Assembly: GCA_963691655.1 (NCBI GenBank)
Contig: OY829326.1
Span: 24,540,878-24,604,877 of the forward strand
Direction of reading: 5' to 3'
Source of the DNA: Toxonevra muliebris
Lineage: Eukaryota > Arthropoda > Insecta > Diptera > Pallopteridae
Length of the DNA: 64,000 nucleotides
The notes below the pieces were generated by a model. That model saw nothing but the letters and a program-made list of their open reading frames with translations. It had not been told where the DNA came from and searched no databases. Each line of letters opens with the position of its first letter. Within the stretch, counting starts at the first letter, position 1. A program made the translations under genes and the position numbers. Positions 61,301 to 64,000 of the stretch are shown here, piece after piece.

Positions 61301-62434
61301 TCGGAATTTACCACTGTTTTTGGTCTAATTTTTTTATTTGATTTGATCTTTTTTTGGTCCGACTTTTGGTCTGGTTCTTAGTTTGAATTTCAATCAGGTT
61401 TTTGTTCAAAATCTTAAAATGAGTTTTGTTTTATTTTTTGGGTAGATTGTGAGTTTAAATTTTGGTCAGATTTGCTTTGAGTTTTGATTCAAATTTTTGT
61501 TTGAATTTTAATATGAGGTCAGGTTTTTGGTTTATATTTTAGTCTAGTTATTTGTCTTATAATTATTCTGTAACAAGCCAAAGTTAGTCTCCTCTTAACT
61601 AAAATCTTAGATCCGCCACTGATTACGTTCAGATACAGTCAAAATACCAAAAACAGCTACGTGTGCGAACTAATCCAAAAGTGAATAGGTACAAGCCAAT
61701 ACAAATGTGATAAAACACACCCTTGCAAAGTATCTCTTATAACGCTTATTGTGATACAGGTGTTCGTCTGAATTATTCTGGAGCTCGCAAAATTTTTCAC
61801 CAAATAATAATTATACTGGGAAAATGGGCTATGTTGCCCAAATGGTAAAAAAATTTGAACAGTTTCAAAAAATACTGAAAAAATAGCGACTTAATTTCAA
61901 TAATGTCTACTGAAGTTTCGGTGATGATAACAAATTCTTCAAAACCTATAAAACTATTTCAATGAAACTACTTGACCTTGACCAGGAATGTTGTTAATAA
62001 ACTTTGGAGATAGAGCTGTCTGAGAACTAGGTAATAGGTAAACATAGCTGAACTCAACTAATCCATCTATTTTTCTTTACTCAATATATCAAATATTTTC
62101 ACATGTAAAACAGTAGAGGCTTCTGTCAGGAGTGCCCTATCTAAACTCAAAGAACCTTAATTTCTCTGGCATAAGATTTTAATTTTCCCTTCCATTGTCT
62201 ACTGAAGAAATGCGTTTCTAGTTTGAGAAACATGCAGAATTTTAATAAAAACATCCAGAAGCTTGAACGTATTTTTGATCAAAAAAATATAAGTTTAAGA
62301 AGATTTAGTATTAATATTTCAACTCACTTTATAACCACCTAAATGCTCTACCACACATGGTAGATTTGCGTCTCGGCCCACAGCAACGGTGACATTAGGA
62401 ATGGGTTGAGCAAAGCGTGGTTCATCCATCATAA
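25247..62434 (-). CDS. DIP-theta: DIP-family three-Ig cell-surface protein, DIP-theta-like (whole locus, ten exons, 5' end missing)
   Basis: Joining minus-strand exons 62434-62328, 54931-54724, 54651-54490, 51831-51703, 47035-46945, 43449-43366, 39323-39214, 33172-33110, 27318-27043 and 25329-25247 gives 436 codons and a stop. All introns are GT/AG and all phases agree. Three Ig domains are visible, each with a Cys pair (PCVVE/YYMCQ, MTCRA/YLCIA, IDCHT/YRCIS) and Ig Trp residues (VAWI, IIWRR, IYWVY). They are followed by a Ser-rich stalk and a hydrophobic end. DIP proteins are IgLON-like neuronal surface receptors that bind Dpr partners in synaptic matching and cell survival. The assignment to theta rather than eta or iota rests on my memory of the Ig2, Ig3 and stalk sequence ([22 protein letters not shown]). 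The start codon and signal peptide are not placed. Introns range from 72 bp to 7.4 kb and are loaded with transposons. Confidence 0.85.
25925..26660 (-). mobile_element. Tc1-like transposase remnant
   Basis: On the minus strand, broken pieces line up in Tc1 order: [10 protein letters not shown] with [10 protein letters not shown] near 26600, [14 protein letters not shown] near 26400, a damaged NPIKHL near 26150, then [20 protein letters not shown] and [14 protein letters not shown] (25931-26122), the usual C-terminal motif. Several stops and shifts. It lies in the last DIP-theta intron. Confidence 0.65.
26775..26838 (-). repeat. Possible decayed SINE head
   Basis: The minus strand reads GTGATTCAGTGATAGCGTAC, then TAGACTATTATCCCAGGAGTC, resembling the family C head at 55250 but without a good B box. 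Confidence 0.3.
27043..27318 (-). CDS. DIP-theta: DIP-theta exon: Ser-rich stalk
   Basis: This 276-bp exon lies between CAG (27321-27319) and GTAAGT. It begins [10 protein letters not shown] and passes through a low-complexity Ser/Ala/Gly tract of about 45 residues. It then regains a conserved stretch ([18 protein letters not shown]) and ends in Gly/Ser. The tract is probably a flexible extracellular stalk. The codons there are mixed (TCA, TCT, TCG, AGT), so it is not a pure trinucleotide repeat. Confidence 0.88.
27319..28756. other. Intron DNA, no gene seen
   Basis: AT-rich intron with CA/TA microsatellite patches (27900, 28130). The frame at 28259-28699 shows no family resemblance and is rich in Phe, Leu and Lys, as expected by chance. 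Confidence 0.4.
28761..29890. mobile_element. Possible DNA element with TTAGGGTG ends
   Basis: The left end TTAGGGTGATC follows TGTGCA, exactly as in the element at position 23. CCACCCTAA near 29886 is a plausible right end. No target duplication is evident and the interiors were not clearly alignable by eye. Confidence 0.35.
29925..30200 (+). mobile_element. Small non-LTR RNase H-region remnant
   Basis: ACTAGTCTGGCAATGCGAG and the following words (GGAAACACAACCAACAT, CTTGGGTTTCAAGTCATT) resemble the 36007-36120 remnant and the typical LVWQC..WV region of non-LTR RNase H domains. Heavily mutated. Confidence 0.35.
30420..31690 (+). mobile_element. Tc1-like transposon remnant
   Basis: Plus-strand pieces occur in order: an HTH-like [20 protein letters not shown] (30520), [26 protein letters not shown] (30983-31028), [33 protein letters not shown] (the second acidic motif with Asp kept) and [16 protein letters not shown] near 31290. 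A Tc1-type end ATGACCGGCACT lies near 31686. Stops and frameshifts throughout. Confidence 0.7.
31691..32373. repeat. Intron DNA ending in a stray Tc1-type terminus
   Basis: Mostly unremarkable sequence. At its right edge (about 32357-32373) ATGACCGGCAGTGTA is a second Tc1-like terminus, probably left from another deleted copy. Confidence 0.4.
33110..33172 (-). CDS. DIP-theta: DIP-theta small linker exon
   Basis: This 63-bp exon lies between CAG (33175-33173) and GTAAGT. It encodes [18 protein letters not shown] and TRE, a Pro/Ser/Thr linker after Ig3. It is too short for simple ORF searches. The phase match on both sides and the similarity to the DIP-theta linker support it. Confidence 0.88.
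33690..33745. repeat. (TA)n / TATG microsatellite
   Basis: Runs of alternating TA with interspersed TATG between 33690 and 33745. Confidence 0.85.
34640..35070 (+). mobile_element. Non-LTR retrotransposon tail remnant (RT C-terminal region)
   Basis: The plus frame at 34642-34860 ends [21 protein letters not shown]. In the next pieces a damaged copy of the basic tail ([17 protein letters not shown]) can be read. This is the conserved stretch after the reverse transcriptase in several insect non-LTR elements. Broken by stops, with no complete RT. Confidence 0.55.
35101..35987. mobile_element. hAT-type non-autonomous element, 887 bp, exact 8-bp target duplication
   Basis: The octamer GATTCTAC flanks both sides (35093-35100 and 35988-35995). 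The ends are CAGGGATGCCAACTC and, in reverse complement, CAGGGAATTTGAC; CAGGG is a usual hAT terminus. TTCCCCGAT recurs inside both ends. No transposase. It was inserted between two non-LTR remnants. Confidence 0.8.
36000..36592 (+). mobile_element. Non-LTR retrotransposon 3' remnant with (TAACC)n tail
   Basis: Damaged RNase H words ([15 protein letters not shown]) at about 36007 lead to [13 protein letters not shown] (36220), then [17 protein letters not shown] and FFNNLKDFK, the Cys/His tail of LOA/I-like elements. About 150 bp later comes a run of six AACCT units (36561-36590), probably the element's 3' repeat tail. Confidence 0.65.
37751..37844. mobile_element. 94-bp MITE with TTAA borders
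   Basis: TTAA at 37747-37750 and 37845-37848 flanks the inverted ends CCCCATTATTATGTAAAACG and, in reverse complement, CCCCTTATTATGTAAAACGC. The arms are about 23 bp, and a further partial pairing (TGCCGTGATAC/GTGTCACGA) makes most of the element one hairpin. Confidence 0.85.
37860..38480 (-). mobile_element. Decayed mariner-like transposase
   Basis: The minus strand can be read as a damaged version of the mariner central region ([19 protein letters not shown] and, near 37975, a form of GDE..CCYGYDPETKQ, the first Asp region). Many stops and shifts. It is older than the 22228 and 44597 copies. Confidence 0.4.
39214..39323 (-). CDS. DIP-theta: DIP-theta exon: end of Ig3
   Basis: This 110-bp exon lies between CAG (39326-39324) and GTAAGT. 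It encodes [32 protein letters not shown] and IRVY. It holds the second Ig3 Cys in the DxGxYxC setting typical of I-set Ig domains. Confidence 0.92.
39955..41073. mobile_element. hAT-like element with exact 8-bp target duplication, host of a nested element
   Basis: The octamer TAGCTATG flanks both sides (39947-39954 and 41074-41081). Both ends carry TGATTCGAT followed by repeated GTATCGATAC/GTATCGAGTA words in opposite orientation. About 0.6 kb without the nested 40087-40588 element. No transposase was recognised. Confidence 0.7.
40087..40588. mobile_element. TTAA-flanked element nested in the hAT-like element
   Basis: TTAA at 40083-40086 and 40589-40592 flanks ends CTCTCTCAGG and, in reverse complement, CCCTCTCAGG. 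502 bp, with no coding frame of note. Confidence 0.7.
41371..41586 (+). mobile_element. tRNA-derived SINE (family B)
   Basis: The head GACGACCTCGATAGTCTAAC (A box) and GGGTTCGATTCCCGTC (B box) are intact. The body (GACCTTGGCTGGAAATGGC, GATAAAAAATTGCAACAC) matches the minus-strand copy at 12939-13178. The last 30 bp or so of the family tail are missing. Confidence 0.75.
42955..42985 (+). repeat. (GA)n microsatellite
   Basis: Short GAGA run within the 39324-43365 intron. Confidence 0.8.
43366..43449 (-). CDS. DIP-theta: DIP-theta exon: middle of Ig3
   Basis: This 84-bp exon lies between CAG (43452-43450) and GTAAGT. It encodes [18 protein letters not shown] and then KTDYTENSY, including the conserved Ig Trp. 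It is in phase with both neighbours. Confidence 0.9.
43530..43546 (+). repeat. (GT)n microsatellite
   Basis: Uninterrupted GT run in the intron after the Ig3 middle exon. Confidence 0.8.
44597..45672 (+). mobile_element. mariner transposon, 3'-truncated copy with an internal deletion
   Basis: TA precedes TTGGGAGTATGAATGTATAA at 44597. Met at 44768 opens [15 protein letters not shown]. The frame stops at TISK then TGA (45083-45085), the same stop as in the 22228 copy. About 105 bp are then deleted, removing the WVPYELKPRD region. The frame resumes with [20 protein letters not shown] and [11 protein letters not shown], where an insertion shifts the frame. Homology ends near 45672 and the 3' TIR is gone, so this copy cannot move. 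Confidence 0.92.
45961..46663. mobile_element. TTAA-type non-autonomous element
   Basis: The left border is TTAA (45957-45960) and the right is TTCA (46664-46667), one change. The ends are GGATGTAGTTTGGTGTTC and, in reverse complement, GGATGTAGTCTGGAGTTC. Just inside the left end a stretch with TATTATGTATTTCGAAAGTA resembles the 21670 element, suggesting the two are related. Confidence 0.65.
46945..47035 (-). CDS. DIP-theta: DIP-theta exon: start of Ig3
   Basis: This 91-bp exon lies between CAG (47038-47036) and GTGAGT. It encodes [15 protein letters not shown], then [15 protein letters not shown], where the Cys is the first of Ig3. The final Lys codon is completed by the next exon. Confidence 0.92.
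47420..48509. mobile_element. Tc1-type element, decayed, with about 30-bp TIRs
   Basis: TA lies at 47418-47419 and 48510-48511. The ends contain CACTGAGGAGCAAAATATG and, in reverse complement, CACTGAAGATCAAAAGATT, both leading to ACAACGATCAGAAA. An interior stretch near 48020-48110 (readable as [11 protein letters not shown]) may come from a transposase HTH region. No intact frame. Confidence 0.65.
49856..49890. repeat. Direct repeat at one edge of the captured IMPDH fragment (copy 1)
   Basis: AATTGGAGAGCTGCACACTG and the following GCGTGCTACAAACT recur at 50313-50348 with one difference, just outside the other edge of the captured fragment. Confidence 0.85.
49891..50312 (-). pseudogene. ras: Captured IMP dehydrogenase fragment (raspberry-like), copy 1
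   Basis: The minus strand reads a short exon part (50312-50285) ending GGAAATG, a 59-bp GT/AG intron (50284-50226), then a 335-bp exon part beginning [17 protein letters not shown], with [43 protein letters not shown] and LKKYRGMGS. This is the (beta/alpha)8-barrel catalytic core of IMP dehydrogenase, which turns IMP into XMP in GTP synthesis. The splice junction keeps the frame (GN-VVTR). The active-site Cys of the GSxC loop is Tyr here (GSIYITQ). It is about one quarter of the normal protein and cannot be an enzyme. Confidence 0.9.
50313..50348. repeat. Direct repeat at the other edge of the captured IMPDH fragment (copy 1)
   Basis: Same orientation as 49856-49890, reading AATTGGAGAGCTGAACACTG then GCGTGCTACAAACT. 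The same pair borders the fragment in the second element. Confidence 0.85.
51703..51831 (-). CDS. DIP-theta: DIP-theta exon: second half of Ig2
   Basis: The acceptor CAG (51834-51832) is followed by a codon completed across the junction (Val). The reading continues [19 protein letters not shown], then [17 protein letters not shown] with the second Ig2 Cys, and LDVE before donor GTAAGT. Its 129 bases start and end in the phases its neighbours require. Confidence 0.92.
51832..52600. other. Intron DNA with GTT-rich low complexity
   Basis: Irregular (GTT)n/(ATT)n tracts at 52155-52195 and 52300-52440 on the plus strand. The open frame across 52073-52531 is made of these repeats and is not taken as a gene. 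Confidence 0.6.
52625..53440 (+). repeat. Degenerate 32-bp minisatellite, about 20 or more units
   Basis: Successive units resemble TTTCAGCTTTGTGAGAGA then ATTTTTGTGAGTAT, for example starting near 52706, 52760, 52976, 53139, 53170 and 53202. Most are 31-33 bp; some are longer or fused. Unit-to-unit identity is modest, so the array is old. It fills most of the middle of the G-F (Ig2) intron. Confidence 0.75.
53441..54489. other. Intron DNA, no gene seen
   Basis: AT-rich, with a T homopolymer of about 22 at 54300. No feature beyond that. Confidence 0.4.
54490..54651 (-). CDS. DIP-theta: DIP-theta exon: first half of Ig2
   Basis: The acceptor is TAG at 54654-54652 and the donor GTAAAA follows 54490. 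The reading is [12 protein letters not shown], then [10 protein letters not shown] (first Ig2 Cys and an NMT glycosylation sequon), [11 protein letters not shown] and a lysine-rich end VEKKKK. It is in phase with both neighbours. The donor is weaker than the others in this gene, so some read-through is possible. Confidence 0.9.
54724..54931 (-). CDS. DIP-theta: DIP-theta exon: C-terminal half of Ig1
   Basis: The exon runs from an acceptor CAG (54934-54932) to a donor GTAAGT after 54724. It holds 69 codons plus one base. It begins [11 protein letters not shown] and carries the conserved DIP block [14 protein letters not shown] with the second Ig1 Cys. It ends GYLQVV in phase 1. Only 72 bp separate it from the next exon, the one small intron of the gene. 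Confidence 0.92.
55117..55267 (-). mobile_element. tRNA-derived SINE (family C)
   Basis: The minus-strand head GTGACCTGGTGAATGAGTAC (A-box-like) and AGGTTCGATTCCC (B box) is followed by a body containing ATAAAATGAGTCACTTTCTT and GACTTAGTTCTTAAAT. The body recurs at 15358-15421. Confidence 0.7.
55268..56529. other. Intron DNA, no gene seen
   Basis: Ordinary intron sequence; no gene, transposon end or repeat recognised. Confidence 0.4.
56530..56775 (-). repeat. Degenerate 12-bp array, opposite strand to the 15130 array
   Basis: Variants of GAATTTTGGTCT follow each other (TTTTGGTCTGTTTGG, TTTAATCTGAATTCTAG). The minus strand gives the AGACCAAAATTC unit seen at 15130-15735. Confidence 0.6.
56846..56929 (-). 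mobile_element. 3' fragment of SINE family B
   Basis: GGACCTACAGTTTAACGCCG through ATTACCAACCAAGG matches 12939-13025 almost base for base. The tRNA head is missing. Confidence 0.75.
56930..58674. other. Intron DNA, no gene seen
   Basis: AT-rich, with CTACTA-type trinucleotide patches near 57960-58040 and a (GTC/GTT)n patch near 58335. No supported gene. Confidence 0.4.
57818..57848 (+). repeat. (GA)n microsatellite
   Basis: GAGA run followed by an A-rich stretch. Confidence 0.8.
58675..60010 (-). mobile_element. Pack-type hAT element carrying an IMP dehydrogenase gene fragment (copy 2)
   Basis: Nearly identical to 49394-50748 along its whole length and in the same orientation, with the same ends and captured fragment. 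The flanking octamers are CTTGAATG (58667-58674) and CTTGTATC (60011-60018), six of eight matching and read as a decayed target duplication. The right end lacks the long G run and a few bases of copy 1. It sits in the intron that splits Ig1. Confidence 0.87.
59172..59593 (-). pseudogene. ras: Captured IMP dehydrogenase fragment (raspberry-like), copy 2
   Basis: Same two exon parts and intron as copy 1. Differences include [13 protein letters not shown] for [13 protein letters not shown] and GHIVKA for GHNVKA. The active-site loop again has Tyr for Cys (GSIYITQ), so that change predates the split of the two copies. Copy 2 keeps IVKA, which I believe is the usual fly form, so copy 1 probably took on Asn later. 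Confidence 0.9.
60019..60744. other. Intron DNA, no gene seen
   Basis: AT-rich intron sequence without recognised features. Confidence 0.4.
60745..61565 (-). repeat. Long degenerate 12-bp array, opposite strand to the 15130 array
   Basis: About 800 bp of variants of GAATTTTGGTTT/GATTTTTGGTCT with irregular spacing. The minus strand gives the AGACCAAAATTC type. This is the longest of the arrays. Confidence 0.65.
61566..62327. other. Intron DNA, no gene seen
   Basis: Ordinary intron sequence leading to the first placed DIP-theta donor. Confidence 0.4.
62328..62434 (-). CDS. DIP-theta: DIP-theta exon: N-terminal half of Ig1
   Basis: The acceptor CAG lies at 62437-62435 and the donor GTGAGT follows 62328. 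The exon starts with two bases that complete a codon, then encodes 35 residues. They include the Ig strand motif [18 protein letters not shown], which contains a glycosylation sequon (NVT) and the first Ig1 Cys. It ends in phase 0 on Lys, and the next exon opens with VAWIHID. The exon needs an upstream exon ending one base into a codon. No convincing partner was found up to 64000. Confidence 0.88.
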
Positions 62435-64000
62435 CTGCAATGAAATGGAAAATAGTTTCTTATTATTTTGTTTTTTTTTTTTAATTACGAGAGCAAACTT
62501 TTTAATGGCTTATTTAGAACAAAAATAAAGAAAAAGTATAGAACGAGAAAATTATGTTTAAAGCAATGTAAGTTTTGTCATATCCCGCAGCTACTGTCGC
62601 CGTACTCCCTCGCACTCTTCAATTGAAACCAATTAAGGGAAAACTTAAACAAAACTTAATTAATCAGCAGCAGAAAAAGCAGCAGTGTGCAGTGAACGTG
62701 AAGGAACGTGGGTCGAGCTCCAACATCACTACTAGCGCCATCGCCATCGCCATCACCACTACCAACAACATCAATAGCAACCACATCAATACCAGGAGCA
62801 AAGTACACCAACCTCTAAGCAACTTCCGTTGCAACTACAAAGCAACCACAAAAGATATCCGCACGACAGGAAGTCACTGTGTTTTTTTTTCGTTGTTGTT
62901 ATTGTAGTTTTTTTTTGCAGTGCAGTTACGAGCATAAAAATAGCACCAAGCCTTTATGCATAACTCAGTGTATCAAAATTAATTAAGTTGCAAAAGTTTA
63001 GTAAGAACAAAAAACTAAAAAAAAACGCGAATATAAATAAATACAGCTGCATGAAAAGTTATCGGAAGAAGCAGCAGTGTCCTAGAAGAAGTGACTGAGT
63101 TGTGAGCATCCAACGCAACGACGATGGGTTAAATTGACATGTAGCGAATGAATGAGCAAACGAACGAGTACCAGTCCACATGCGGTCCCAATAGAGAGAG
63201 AAATTGGAGAGCAGTGACAGCTAAACTTTTGCACATTCTCTTGAATACACAATACTCGGCGATGGCGGCGGAGGCGGCAGGCAAGTGCAGCACAGTGAGT
63301 CAGCGTGCTAGCGAAAAGCGAACTATTGAGCTAGCGAGCGATTGAGCGACTTTTGTTTAATTAAGTTGTTGCACACTCTAGGGACGAACGCTGATGGTGA
63401 ACAAAAAACAGTTTTTGTTTGTCAAGCTTAAAATGCACAAAAGTTTTATTGCCGACGCGGCGGATGTATGCAGATTGTTCAACGCAAAGGTACAGCGAAC
63501 GGAGAGCACATCGGAAGCGGATGTGGTTGCATAAAGTTAAACATGAAATGTTGGCAGATCAAAAAAATAACAGTATTTACTTAACTCTTCTAGTCAGTTT
63601 TAATATTGGCAGAATTTTTGGAAATTTTGAAGCTTAAATGAAAACATTTGAGGAAGCTTAAAAAATAAGTTTCTAAAGAGGAAAATTTAGCAACATTTTT
63701 TAGTCACAGTTGGTAACACAAGCAGCTGTGATTATTTAAAAGAAATCGTTGTTAACAAGAAAATTCTCTTTAGGAAGAAATTATATTAGCATATTAATTA
63801 AAATAAAAAATTTTGAGGGAATGAATGTGCCAACGGAAACAATATTATTATTATATTTATTTGTTAGGTAAGGACAGTTGGTAGTTAAAAGCAGTGCAAC
63901 TTCGAAAATATTTTATGCCAAGCTTCAATTCGGAAATAAACATAATATTATATTATCTCAAAGAAGGCTAGAAAACTTTTTGTATTTGAGGATTTGGTTT
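62435..64000. other. Upstream part of the DIP locus, GC-richer than the rest, no placed exon
   Basis: About 1.5 kb between the first placed exon and the window edge. The part at 62575-63520 is richer in GC and in CAN/GCN trinucleotides than the introns and free of recognisable transposons. It could be an intron, a 5' UTR or a promoter-proximal region. No donor with the needed phase behind a convincing signal peptide was found. Confidence 0.3.

Noticed and set aside
62575..62907. Plus-strand open frame with Gln/Thr/Asn-rich product
   Set aside because: Trinucleotide-driven composition with no known family; the minus strand here is as open.

Overview
The window is AT-rich nuclear DNA from a higher fly (Diptera). 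The gene content and the mix of mariner, Tc1-like, piggyBac-type, hAT and tRNA-derived SINE copies suggest a schizophoran fly, possibly a tephritid. The species cannot be fixed from the sequence alone. No bacterial genes, CRISPR arrays or real tRNA/rRNA genes were seen.

One host gene dominates: a minus-strand, three-immunoglobulin-domain cell-surface protein of the DIP (Dpr-interacting protein) family, best matched to DIP-theta. I could place ten coding exons between 62434 and 25247. They join with exact GT/AG borders and fully consistent phases into 436 codons plus a stop: Ig1 (exons at 62328-62434 and 54724-54931), Ig2 (54490-54651 and 51703-51831), Ig3 (46945-47035, 43366-43449 and 39214-39323), a short linker (33110-33172), a Ser-rich stalk (27043-27318) and a last exon (25247-25329) whose hydrophobic end looks like a GPI-anchor signal. 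The exon carrying the start codon and signal peptide was not identified and may lie beyond 64000.

Nearly every large intron holds transposable elements. Position 25247 to 33110 has Tc1-like remnants. 33173 to 39213 has non-LTR remnants, an 887-bp hAT element with an exact 8-bp target duplication, a 94-bp TTAA-flanked MITE and a decayed mariner. 39324 to 43365 has a hAT-like element with a TTAA element inside it, and a SINE. 43450 to 46944 has a truncated mariner and another TTAA-type element. 47036 to 51702 has a Tc1-type element and a hAT element. 51832 to 54489 has a degenerate 32-bp minisatellite. 54932 to 62327 has SINE pieces, degenerate 12-bp arrays and a second copy of the same hAT element.

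The most striking object is this pair of non-autonomous hAT elements (49394-50748 and 58675-60010). Each carries a captured piece of the IMP dehydrogenase gene (raspberry in Drosophila), two exon parts with their intron still in place, bordered by a roughly 35-bp direct repeat. They are Pack-type gene-capture elements, and both lie in DIP introns with the captured exons in the sense direction.

The left 25 kb is 3' of the gene. It holds mostly intergenic or long 3'-UTR-like T-rich DNA, an element with 15-bp TTAGGGTGG-type ends, an LTR-like stretch, hairpin MITEs, a non-LTR RNase H remnant, SINEs, a piggyBac remnant with perfect TTAA borders, and a three-layer nest at 20690-24725: long inverted repeats around a TTAA element around a 1287-bp mariner.
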